In this document: piece after piece, positions 50,310 through 58,341 of the stretch | Position numbering within the stretch: position 1 is the first letter of the stretch | How the letters are laid out: every line of letters starts with the position of its first letter | DNA from: Streptomyces xanthochromogenes | Lineage (GTDB): Bacteria > Actinomycetota > Actinomycetes > Streptomycetales > Streptomycetaceae | DNA length: 64,000 bases | Assembly: GCF_014650455.1 (NCBI RefSeq) | Contig: NZ_BMUZ01000021.1 | Coordinates: 21,997 to 85,996, forward strand | Direction: 5' to 3' | The notes under the pieces: model-generated | What the model was told of the DNA's origin: nothing | The model's input: only the letters and a program-made list of their open reading frames with translations | Databases searched by the model: none | Made by a program: the position numbers and the translations under genes

Positions 50310-52715
50310 ATGGCGCAGAACACCCGCACCACGCCGGCCGGTACGCCCACCAACGTCACCCAGAACCACACCAAGGGCGGCATCGGCGAATCCACGCTGC
50401 GGCCCGACGGCACCCTCAAGGTGACCGGTGAGTTCGCGTACTCCTCGGACATGTGGCACGAGGACATGCTGTGGGGCCAGACGCTGCGCTCCACCGTGGC
50501 CCACGCGCTGATCGAGAACATCGACATCTCCGAGGCCGTCGCGATGCCCGGCGTGTACGCCGTGCTCACCTACGACGACCTGCCGGCCAAGATGAAGAAC
50601 TACGGCCTCGAGATCCAGGACACCCCCGTCCTGGCCAACGGCCGGGTCCGCCACCACGGTGAGCCGGTCGCCCTCGTGGCCGCCGACCACCCGGAGACGG
50701 CCCGCCGCGCGGCCGCCAAGATCAAGATCGACTACAAGGAGCTGCCGCTCGTCACGGACGAGGCCTCGGCCCTCGCTCCCGACGCGCCGCTGATCCACGA
50801 GGGCCGTGACGACCACCACTCCGGTCACGTCCCGCACCCCAACATCGTGCACCGCCAGCCGATCATCCGCGGCAACGCGGACGAGGCCGCCAAGCGCGCC
50901 GACGTGATCGTCAAGGGCGAGTACACCTTCGGCATGCAGGACCAGGCGTTCCTCGGCCCGGAGTCCGGTCTCGCGGTGCCCGCCGAGGACGGCGGCGTCG
51001 ACCTGTACGTCGCCACCCAGTGGCTGCACTCCGACCTCCAGCAGATCGCCCCGGTCCTCGGCCTGCCGCCGGAGAAGGTGCGCATGACGCTCTCGGGCGT
51101 CGGCGGCGCCTTCGGTGGCCGCGAGGACATCTCGATGCAGATCCACGCCTGCCTCCTGGCGCTGCGCACGGGCAAGCCGGTCAAGATCGTCTACAACCGG
51201 TTCGAGTCCTTCTTCGGCCATGTGCACCGTCACCCGGCGAAGCTCTACTACGAGCACGGCGCCACCAAGGACGGCAAGATCACGCACATGAAGTGCAAGA
51301 TCGTCCTGGACGGCGGCGCGTACGCCTCGGCCTCCCCGGCCGTCGTCGGCAACGCCTCCTCGCTCTCCGTCGGCCCGTACGTCATCGACGACGTCGACAT
51401 CGAGGCGATCGCGCTCTACTCGAACAACCCGCCCTGTGGCGCGATGCGCGGCTTCGGCGCGGTCCAGGCCTGCTTCGCCTACGAGGCCCAGATGGACAAG
51501 CTCGCGGCGAAGCTGGGCATGGACCCGGTCGAGTTCCGCCAGCTCAACGCCATGGAGCAGGGCACGATCATGCCGACCGGCCAGGTCGTGGACTCCCCGG
51601 CCCCGGTCGCCGAGCTGCTGCGCCGGGTCAAGGCCCGCCCGCTGCCGCCCGAGCAGCAGTGGCTGGCGGCCGGCGAGGAGGCGGACGTCCGCGCCCTGCC
51701 CGGCGGCCTCTCCAACACCACGCACGGCGAGGGCGTCGTCCGCGGCATCGGCTACGCGGTCGGCATCAAGAACGTCGGCTTCTCCGAGGGCTTCGACGAC
51801 TACTCCACCGCCCGGGTCCGTCTGGAGGTCATCAACGGCGAGCCCGTCGCGATGGTCCACACGGCCATGGCGGAGGTCGGCCAGGGCGGTGTCACCGTGC
51901 ACGCCCAGATCGCCCGTACGGAGCTGGGTGTCACGCAGGTGACCATCCACCCGGCCGACACCCAGGTCGGCTCCGCCGGTTCCACGTCCGCCTCCCGGCA
52001 GACGTACATGACCGGTGGCGCGGTGAAGAACACCTGCGAGGCCGTCCGGGCCAAGGCCCTGGAGCTCGGCCGCCGCAAGTTCGGCTCCTACCACCCCGCC
52101 TGGGCCACCGCCGAGCTGCTGCTCGAAGGCGGCAAGGTCGTCACCGACGGCGGCGAGGTCCTCGCCGACCTGGCGGACGTCCTGGAGGGCGAGGCGATCG
52201 ACGAGGAGCTGGAGTTCCGGCACCGTCCGACCCAGGCCTTCGACCTCGTCACCGGCCAGGGCAACGGCCACGTCCAGTACACGTTCGCCGCGCACCGCGC
52301 GGTGGTCGAGGTGGACACGGAGCTCGGCCTCGTCAAGGTCGTCGAGCTGGCCACCGCCCAGGACGTGGGCAAGGCCCTCAACATGCTCTCCGTCGTCGGC
52401 CAGATCCAGGGTGGTACCACCCAGGGCCTCGGCGTCGCGGTGATGGAAGAGATCATCGTCGACCCGAAGACCGCGAAGGTGCGCAACCCGTCCTTCACGG
52501 ACTACCTGATCCCGACGATCCTGGACACCCCGACCATCCCGGTCGACGTCCTGGAGCTCGCCGACCCGAACGCGCCGTACGGTCTGCGCGGTCTCGGCGA
52601 GGCCCCGACCCTCTCGTCCACCCCGGCCGTCCTCGCGGCGATCCGGGCGGCGACCGGTCTGGAGCTCAACAAGACCCCGGTCCGCCCCGAGCACCTCACG
52701 GGCACCGGCGCCTGA
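50310..52715 (+). CDS. Xanthine dehydrogenase molybdopterin-binding subunit
   Basis: An 801-residue large subunit. It binds molybdopterin and hydroxylates hypoxanthine and xanthine to urate. The glycine-rich loops GVGGAFGGREDISMQ and GAMRGFGAVQACF and the region MAEVGQGGVTVHAQIA are conserved, and the catalytic Glu lies in GLRGLGEAPT near the C-terminus. The ATG at 50310 is two bases after the previous stop. A small hairpin overlaps the stop codon at 52714-52731. Confidence 0.95.
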   Translation: MAQNTRTTPAGTPTNVTQNHTKGGIGESTLRPDGTLKVTGEFAYSSDMWHEDMLWGQTLRSTVAHALIENIDISEAVAMPGVYAVLTYDDLPAKMKNYGLEIQDTPVLANGRVRHHGEPVALVAADHPETARRAAAKIKIDYKELPLVTDEASALAPDAPLIHEGRDDHHSGHVPHPNIVHRQPIIRGNADEAAKRADVIVKGEYTFGMQDQAFLGPESGLAVPAEDGGVDLYVATQWLHSDLQQIAPVLGLPPEKVRMTLSGVGGAFGGREDISMQIHACLLALRTGKPVKIVYNRFESFFGHVHRHPAKLYYEHGATKDGKITHMKCKIVLDGGAYASASPAVVGNASSLSVGPYVIDDVDIEAIALYSNNPPCGAMRGFGAVQACFAYEAQMDKLAAKLGMDPVEFRQLNAMEQGTIMPTGQVVDSPAPVAELLRRVKARPLPPEQQWLAAGEEADVRALPGGLSNTTHGEGVVRGIGYAVGIKNVGFSEGFDDYSTARVRLEVINGEPVAMVHTAMAEVGQGGVTVHAQIARTELGVTQVTIHPADTQVGSAGSTSASRQTYMTGGAVKNTCEAVRAKALELGRRKFGSYHPAWATAELLLEGGKVVTDGGEVLADLADVLEGEAIDEELEFRHRPTQAFDLVTGQGNGHVQYTFAAHRAVVEVDTELGLVKVVELATAQDVGKALNMLSVVGQIQGGTTQGLGVAVMEEIIVDPKTAKVRNPSFTDYLIPTILDTPTIPVDVLELADPNAPYGLRGLGEAPTLSSTPAVLAAIRAATGLELNKTPVRPEHLTGTGA

Positions 52716-53067
52716 TCCCTCCCCGGGGATCCCCCGATCCCTCCGGGCGGTGCGTGCCTCCCAGGAACGTCACACTTCCGATGCCCGCACCGCCCGGAGC
52801 ACATCAGTACCGCACCGCTCGCGGTCCTCGCAGCACCCGTAGCACCAGCAGTACGAGCACCACTGGCACAACCGAGTCACACCAGCAACACCCGTAGCCA
52901 TCTGCACTGCGGTACCGCCTCCGGTACCCCGGCAGGAGCAGACACCGTTCGTCTCGGGCCGTCCCCCGGGTCGTGCAGCCCACGCACCATCCCAAATCCC
53001 GCAGCTTGTCTGACCTGAGGATTCAAGTCTTATGCGGGTGCCCCTGTGAACCTTGGGAGTAGGCACC
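52716..53067 (+). other. Intergenic region between xdh and the purine permease
   Basis: This 352-bp gap has a CAC/AGC-rich stretch with an 11-bp near-direct repeat (about 52833-52843 and 52888-52898). A short ORF for a Ser/Thr-rich product (from 52780, 38 residues) is open but unconvincing. A promoter candidate for the permease lies near its end. Confidence 0.5.
53006..53033 (+). promoter_or_regulatory. Candidate promoter of the NCS2 permease
   Basis: TTGTCT (53006-53011) and TCTTAT (53028-53033) with 16-bp spacing lie 35 bp before the permease ATG. The implied leader is short, and GGGAGTAGG supplies the ribosome site. Confidence 0.4.
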
Positions 53068-54531
53068 ATGACCCAGCAGTCCCTGGAGCCGAAGACCACC
53101 GCCGAGGACGCGGGCTCCGGCTCCCGTCCCCCCGCCGGCAGGTCTTGGCTCGACCGGTACTTCCACATATCCGAGCGAGGATCGACGTTCGCGCAGGAAG
53201 TGCGCGGCGGCATCACCACCTTCATGGCGATGTGCTACATCCTCCTGCTCAACCCGCTGATCCTCTCGACGCCCGATGTCGACAAGCATGTGCTGGGCCA
53301 CGCGGGCCTGGTCACCGCCACCGCGCTCGCGGCCGCGGTCAGCACCCTGCTGATGGGTTTCATCGGCAAGGTCCCGCTCGCTCTGGCCGCCGGACTCAAC
53401 GTCTCCGCGGCCCTGACCACCCAGGTGGTCCCGAACATGACCTGGCCGCAGGCCATGGGCATGTGCGTCATGTACGGCGTCGTGATCATGCTTCTGGTCG
53501 TCACCGGCCTGCGTGAGATGATCATGAACGCCATCCCGCTGGCGCTCAAGCACGCGATCACCATGGGCATCGGCATGTTCGTCGCCCTGCTCGGCCTGGT
53601 GAAGGCCGGATTCGTGGGCAAGGGACCCGAGAACGGACCGCCCGTCACCCTCGGCCTGACCGGCCAGCTCGTCGGCTGGCCCGTCTTCTTCTTCGCGATC
53701 ACGCTCCTGCTGATCTTCGCCCTGCAGGCCCGCAAGGTGCCCGGCGCGATCCTCATCGGCATCGTCTCGGGCAGCGTCCTGTCCTTCGTGGTCACCAAGG
53801 CGGCCGGCCTGACCGACGCCGACTGGGGCGGCGCCGCTCCCGGCCTCAAGGGCAGCGCGGTCTCCTCACCCGACTTCGGCCTCTTCGGCCACGTCGAGTT
53901 CGGCGGCTGGGGCTCCATCGGCGCCATCAGCGTCGGCATGATCGTCTTCACCCTGGTGCTCGCCGGCTTCTTCGACGCGATGGCCACCATCATCGGCGTC
54001 GGCCAGGAGGCCAAGCTCGCCGACGACAAGGGCCGCATGCCGGGCCTGTCCAAGGCGCTGTTCATCGACGGTGCGGGCGGTGCGATCGGCGGTGTCTCCG
54101 GCGCCTCCGGCCAGACCGTGTTCATCGAGTCCGCCTCCGGCGCCGGTGAAGGCGCCCGTACCGGCCTCTCCTCGGTCGTCACCGGTCTCTTCTTCGCCGC
54201 CTGCCTCTTCTTCACCCCGGTCACCCAGCTGGTCCCGGCCCAGGTCGCCTCCGCCGCCCTGGTCGTCATCGGCTCGATGATGATGAGCGCCGCCAAGCAC
54301 GTGGACTGGAGCGACCGGTCCGTCTCCATCCCGGTGTTCCTCACCGTGGCCCTGATGCCGTTCACGTACAACATCACCGCCGGTGTCGGCGCGGGCGTCG
54401 TCGCCTACACCGTGATCAAGGCAGCACAGGGCAAGTGGCGGGAGATCGGCGGGTTCATGTGGGCCCTGACAGCCGTCTTCACCATCTACTTCGCCCTCCA
54501 TCCCATCGAGAACTGGCTCGGCGTCAAGTAG
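53068..54531 (+). CDS. NCS2 family purine permease (AzgA-like, hypoxanthine/guanine)
   Basis: A 487-residue transporter with 12-14 hydrophobic segments. The N-terminus FHISERGSTFAQEVRGGITTF and the motifs AGLNVSAAL and GASGQTVFIESASGAGEGAR are those of the AzgA branch of NCS2 permeases for adenine, guanine or hypoxanthine with protons. It lies inside the purine cluster, between xanthine dehydrogenase and XdhC, and would feed hypoxanthine into it. The start MTQQ at 53068 is preferred; the gene has its own promoter candidate. Confidence 0.93.
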   Translation: MTQQSLEPKTTAEDAGSGSRPPAGRSWLDRYFHISERGSTFAQEVRGGITTFMAMCYILLLNPLILSTPDVDKHVLGHAGLVTATALAAAVSTLLMGFIGKVPLALAAGLNVSAALTTQVVPNMTWPQAMGMCVMYGVVIMLLVVTGLREMIMNAIPLALKHAITMGIGMFVALLGLVKAGFVGKGPENGPPVTLGLTGQLVGWPVFFFAITLLLIFALQARKVPGAILIGIVSGSVLSFVVTKAAGLTDADWGGAAPGLKGSAVSSPDFGLFGHVEFGGWGSIGAISVGMIVFTLVLAGFFDAMATIIGVGQEAKLADDKGRMPGLSKALFIDGAGGAIGGVSGASGQTVFIESASGAGEGARTGLSSVVTGLFFAACLFFTPVTQLVPAQVASAALVVIGSMMMSAAKHVDWSDRSVSIPVFLTVALMPFTYNITAGVGAGVVAYTVIKAAQGKWREIGGFMWALTAVFTIYFALHPIENWLGVK

Positions 54532-54577
54532 CGGCCGCGCCGCTGACGCCCTCCACACGTCGTTAAGGAGACCGAAC

Positions 54578-55726
54578 ATGCTGGACATCGCCGAAGAGCT
54601 GAACCGGTGGGTCGAGCAGGGACGCGAGTTCGCCGTGGCCACCGTGGTGGCCGTCGGCGGCAGCGCGCCCCGGCAGCCGGGTGCCGCCCTCGCCGTCGAC
54701 AGCGACGGCACGGCGATCGGTTCGGTCTCCGGCGGATGTGTGGAGGGCGCGGTCTACGAACTCTGTCAGCAGGCGCTCGAAGACGGCGAGACCGTCCTCG
54801 AACGCTTCGGATACAGCGACGAGGACGCCTTCGCGGTCGGCCTGACCTGCGGCGGCGTCATCGACATACTCGTCACCCCGGTCGGTGGTAACGCCCCCGC
54901 CCGCACGGTGTTCGCCGCCGCCCTGGCCACCGCCGCGCGCGGCGAGGCCGCCGCGGTCGCCCGGGTCACCGACGGGCCGGCCGAGCTGATGGGCCGCGCC
55001 CTGCTCGTCCACCCCGACGGCCGTTACGAAGGCGTTCTCGGCGGACACCCCGAGCTGGACCGTGCCGTGGCCGACGAGGCCACCGCCCTGCTCGACGCGG
55101 GCCGCACCGCCACGGTCTCCCTCGGCGCCGACGGCCGCCTGTGCGGGCAGCCGCTCACCGTGCTCGTCGAGTCGAGCGTCCCGGCCCCCCGGATGATCGT
55201 CTTCGGCGCCATCGACTTCGCCGCCGCGCTGGTCAGGGTCGGCAAGTTCCTGGGCTACCACGTGACCGTGTGCGACGCCCGGCCCGTCTTCGCGACGAAG
55301 ACCCGCTTCCCCGAGGCGGACGAGATCGTCGTGGAGTGGCCCCACAAGTACCTGGAGCGCACCGACACCGACTCCCGTACGGTCCTCTGCGTCCTGACCC
55401 ACGACGCCAAGTTCGACATCCCGCTCCTGGAGACCGCGCTGAGGCTGCCGGTCGCCTACATCGGCGCGATGGGCTCGCGCCGCACCCACCTGGACCGCAA
55501 CAAGCGGCTGCGCGACGTGGGCGTCACCGAGCTGGAACTGAACCGCCTGCGCTCCCCGATCGGCCTCGACCTCGGCGCGCGTACGCCCGAGGAGACGGCC
55601 CTGTCCATCGCCGCGGAGATCGTCGCCAACCGCCGCGGCGGCAGCGGGGTCGCCCTGACCGGCGCCCACACCCCGATCCACCACGACGGCTCGACGAAGG
55701 TCGGCCGCATCGGCTCGGTCGCCTAG
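54578..55726 (+). CDS. XdhC-type molybdenum cofactor insertion protein
   Basis: A 382-residue XdhC/CoxI family protein, a chaperone that matures and inserts the sulfurated molybdenum cofactor into xanthine dehydrogenase. The N-terminal XdhC_CoxI domain has GSAPRQPGAALAVDSDG and SGGCVEGAV, and the Rossmann-like C-domain has RMIVFGAIDFAAAL, AYIGAMGSRRTH and LGARTPEETALSIAAEI. TAAGGAGACC lies upstream of the ATG. It follows the permease by 46 bp. Cytoplasmic. Confidence 0.93.
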   Translation: MLDIAEELNRWVEQGREFAVATVVAVGGSAPRQPGAALAVDSDGTAIGSVSGGCVEGAVYELCQQALEDGETVLERFGYSDEDAFAVGLTCGGVIDILVTPVGGNAPARTVFAAALATAARGEAAAVARVTDGPAELMGRALLVHPDGRYEGVLGGHPELDRAVADEATALLDAGRTATVSLGADGRLCGQPLTVLVESSVPAPRMIVFGAIDFAAALVRVGKFLGYHVTVCDARPVFATKTRFPEADEIVVEWPHKYLERTDTDSRTVLCVLTHDAKFDIPLLETALRLPVAYIGAMGSRRTHLDRNKRLRDVGVTELELNRLRSPIGLDLGARTPEETALSIAAEIVANRRGGSGVALTGAHTPIHHDGSTKVGRIGSVA

Positions 55727-55746
55727 CTCCCGCCGGCTCCGACGCC

Positions 55747-55774
55747 GCCCGGGGTGACCGTCCCCGACCCGGGC
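55747..55774 (+). terminator. Terminator-like hairpin after XdhC
   Basis: GCCCGGG (55747-55753) pairs with CCCGGGC (55768-55774) around a 14-nt loop, 20 bp after the XdhC stop. There is no T-tract, so support is moderate. Confidence 0.45.
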
Positions 55775-55818
55775 GTTATGCGGGTGACTGCCCGTTTCGG
55801 TCGGGTTAGGGTCGCCGC

Positions 55819-57051
55819 ATGAGCGAGCTGGAGTTCCGCGACGTGCCCGAGTCCGACGTCGACCGCGCCCTGGAGCTCTGGTGGCTGGTCTTCCACGACC
55901 GCCCCGACGAGAAGGAGAAGCGCGAGTACCACCGCGCGATGGTGCTGCGCTGCGACCGGGTGGGCGCCTACGACGGCGACGCACTCGTCGGCTTCCTCGT
56001 CGCCCACCGCTTCACGCTCTCCGTCCCCGGCGGTGAACTCCCGTGCCCCGGGCTCACGTTCGTCTCCGTCGCACCCACCCACCGCCGCCGCGGCGTGCTC
56101 TCCGGCATGATCGCCGAGGTGTTCCGCCGCTGCGCCGCGCACGGCCGTCCCATCGCCGCGCTGTGGGCCTCGGAGGCAGCCATCTACGGCCGCTTCGGAT
56201 TCGGCGCGGGCACCTACGGGACCACGGTCGAGATCAACTCGACCCGCCCGCTCGACCTGCGCATCGCTCCCGACCCGCGCCCCCTGCGTCTGATCGACCC
56301 CGCCGACGCGCCCGCCCAACTCGGCCCCTCCTACGAGACGACCCGCACCCGCCGGGCCGGACGCGTCGCGCGCGACGCGGAGCGCTGGCGCGGCGAGTGG
56401 CTGCCCGAGACCGACGAGGACGACGAGGAGCTCGGCCCGCCCCGGGTGGTGGGCCTCGGCGCCGTCGGCGAGCCGCTCGCCGGTTACGCCGTCTACCGCA
56501 CCCGGCGCGAGGACGACCCCGCCAAGCCCGGCACCGTCCAGGTCGCCGAGCTGGAGGCGGACACCCCGGCGGGCGAGGCCGCGCTGTGGAACTACCTGGC
56601 CGGCATCGACCTCACCGGTACCGTCCGCGCCTGGGGCCTGGCACCGGACGACCCGCTGCTGCTGTTCGCGACCGACCGGGACCAGGTCAGGGTCGTCGCC
56701 GAGTTCCCCGCACTGTGGGTGCGCCTGGTGGACGTCGGCGCCGCGCTCACCGCGCGTTCCTGGGCGGCCGAGGTCCTCCTCGTCCTGGAGATCACCGACG
56801 ACCGCGTCCCGGCCAACGCCGGCCGCTTCCGCCTGGCCGCCTCCCCGCACGGCTGCACCTACGAGCCGACCTCGGCCGCGCCCGACCTCGCCCTCGACGT
56901 GCGCGACCTGGCGGCCTGCTACCTGGGCGGCACCGAGGTGCGCCGCCTGGTGCTCGCGGGCCTGGTGACGGAACACACCCCGGGCGCGGCCGATGCCCTG
57001 GACGCGGCGCTGCGCACCACGCAACTGCCGCACACCGTCGACGAGTTCTGA
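55819..57051 (+). CDS. Eis-like GNAT acetyltransferase with C-terminal SCP2-type domain
   Basis: A 410-residue protein with the Eis architecture: an N-terminal GNAT domain (about 1-150; acetyl-CoA loop APTHRRRGVLSGMI), a second GNAT-like domain (about 165-290) and a C-terminal SCP2-like domain (about 300-400). The C-terminus ends in the short acidic DEF of Eis-like proteins. Eis homologs acetylate aminoglycosides or other amines; substrate here unknown. The ATG at 55819 is the family start. A DevR-like box lies just downstream of the gene. Confidence 0.92.
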   Translation: MSELEFRDVPESDVDRALELWWLVFHDRPDEKEKREYHRAMVLRCDRVGAYDGDALVGFLVAHRFTLSVPGGELPCPGLTFVSVAPTHRRRGVLSGMIAEVFRRCAAHGRPIAALWASEAAIYGRFGFGAGTYGTTVEINSTRPLDLRIAPDPRPLRLIDPADAPAQLGPSYETTRTRRAGRVARDAERWRGEWLPETDEDDEELGPPRVVGLGAVGEPLAGYAVYRTRREDDPAKPGTVQVAELEADTPAGEAALWNYLAGIDLTGTVRAWGLAPDDPLLLFATDRDQVRVVAEFPALWVRLVDVGAALTARSWAAEVLLVLEITDDRVPANAGRFRLAASPHGCTYEPTSAAPDLALDVRDLAACYLGGTEVRRLVLAGLVTEHTPGAADALDAALRTTQLPHTVDEF

Positions 57052-57124
57052 CCCACCGGGGGAGCGGGGCGGGGGCATGCGCGGGCCGGAGTGACGAGGC
57101 TCTCGTAGCCGGGCGGGCGGGGCC

Positions 57125-57138
57125 GGGACGAACGTCCC
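57125..57138. promoter_or_regulatory. DevR/DosR-like box 1
   Basis: GGGACGAACGTCCC is a palindrome with the core GGGAC-N4-GTCCC of the hypoxia/dormancy regulator box. It lies 74 bp after the Eis-like gene and 80 bp from box 2. Confidence 0.4.
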
Positions 57139-57201
57139 GCGGTGAACTCCCTGCTCGGAGCGGGAACCGGACGCGCCCTTGGCTCCGTCTTTGCCTGCGC
57201 G

Positions 57202-57221
57202 TTAGGGACCAAAGTCCCGGC
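57202..57221. promoter_or_regulatory. DevR/DosR-like box 2
   Basis: TTAGGGACCAAAGTCCCGGC matches the 20-bp DevR/DosR consensus TTSGGGACTWWAGTCCCSAA at 16 of 20 positions, with a perfect GGGAC-N4-GTCCC core. It lies 205 bp before the deacetylase start. Streptomyces DevR homologs (OsdR) use related sites. Confidence 0.5.
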
Positions 57222-57425
57222 ACGCGGCGCCCGCACCGGACCTCTCGTACCACTGATGGCGCGTCAACCCCCTTGGATGTCAAGAAGGTTGTCGGTATTC
57301 GGGTATTTTCTGTCGATACCCGGCCGGGGAATTCACATTTCGGGATTCGAGCGCGATCGTGCGATCGTGGCCGACTGGTGAAGCTCCGCTGCCGTACCGG
57401 CACGTACCGAGGGGATGGGGAATCC

Positions 57426-58331
57426 ATGGCGCGACCGACTGCCCACACACGCCGCATCGCGATGGCCACGGCTGCGGCCGTGGTCCTGACGGGCGGCGTC
57501 GCCGCCGCGGTGTTCCTCGGCAGCGACACCTCCGCCGACGGTCCCGGCCCAGCCCTCGCGCATTCCTCCGCCAAGTCCCATGCCCCCGGAAAGTCCGACG
57601 ACAAGCCGGCCGGTGGGCCCTCCGGCCCCGCCCGGCCGTCGGGCCCCGGCGGCGACGACAGTGCGCCGGACGGCTCGGACGGCTCGGCCGACGCCACCGG
57701 CGCCGCCGGGCCCCCCGGCTCCGGCGGGATATCGGAAACGATCGACCACGCCACCGAGAGCGGCGGGAAGTCCGTCTCGATCACCATCGACGACGGCCCG
57801 AGCCCGGTCTGGACGCCGAAGATCCTCGCCGTCCTCAAGCAGTACGGCGTGAAGGCGACCTTCTGCATGATCGGCCCCCAGGCCAAGGCCGACCCCGCCA
57901 TGGTCAAGGAGGTCGTCGAGGCCGGTCACCGGCTCTGCGACCACACCGTCAGCCACGACGAGGCCATGAACAAGAAGCCCGTCGCCTACCAGAGCGCCGA
58001 GATCCTCGACGCCCAGAAGATGATCGAGCAGGCGGCCGGCGGCGCCAAGGTCCAGTACTTCCGGGCGCCCGGCGGCGCCTTCACGCCCGACAACCGCCAC
58101 ATCGCGGCCGGCCACGGGATGCGCCCGCTCGGCTGGAACGTCGACACCAAGGACTGGAAGCAGCCCGGCACCGGGACGATCGTCAAGACGGTGAAGCAGG
58201 AGCTCAAGAACGGCCCGATCGTGCTCTTCCACGACGGCGGCGGCTCCCGCGGCCAGACGGTCGAGGCACTGAAGGAGCTGCTCCCGTGGCTCGCCAAGGA
58301 GGGCTACACCTTCAGCTTCCCGGCCGTCTGA
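57426..58331 (+). CDS. Polysaccharide deacetylase (carbohydrate esterase family 4)
   Basis: A 301-residue exported enzyme. The N-terminus has RR and a hydrophobic stretch (TAAAVVLTGGVAAAVFLG, about 15-32), then a Pro/Gly-rich linker to about 100. The NodB domain has all five motifs: IDDG with Asp122/Asp123, HTVSH with His173 and His177, RAPGG, DTKDW and LFHDGGG with His269. It probably deacetylates peptidoglycan or another wall glycan. The ATG at 57426 has GGGGAATCC upstream. It follows two DevR-like boxes. Confidence 0.93.
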   Translation: MARPTAHTRRIAMATAAAVVLTGGVAAAVFLGSDTSADGPGPALAHSSAKSHAPGKSDDKPAGGPSGPARPSGPGGDDSAPDGSDGSADATGAAGPPGSGGISETIDHATESGGKSVSITIDDGPSPVWTPKILAVLKQYGVKATFCMIGPQAKADPAMVKEVVEAGHRLCDHTVSHDEAMNKKPVAYQSAEILDAQKMIEQAAGGAKVQYFRAPGGAFTPDNRHIAAGHGMRPLGWNVDTKDWKQPGTGTIVKTVKQELKNGPIVLFHDGGGSRGQTVEALKELLPWLAKEGYTFSFPAV

Positions 58332-58341
58332 CGCGCGCCGC

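Larger units (their letters stand above)
57052..57425 (+). other. Intergenic region with palindromes, upstream of the deacetylase
   Basis: This 374-bp gap has two DevR/DosR-like palindromes (57125-57138 and 57202-57221), a 7-bp hairpin CGGGTAT-N9-ATACCCG (57300-57322) and the doubled GCGATCG near 57351-57365. It is clearly AT-richer at its 3' end, as expected for a promoter. No gene is seen in it. Confidence 0.6.

Noticed and set aside
52804..52995. A 63-codon minus-strand frame with a hydrophobic, Cys-rich product
   Set aside because: It has no ribosome site, an ordinary GC pattern and lies in repeat-like DNA; the hydrophobic run follows from the CAC/AGC repeats.
53032..53049. Five-codon ORF (MRVPL) just before the NCS2 permease
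   Set aside because: It starts inside the predicted -10 element and so would hardly be transcribed.
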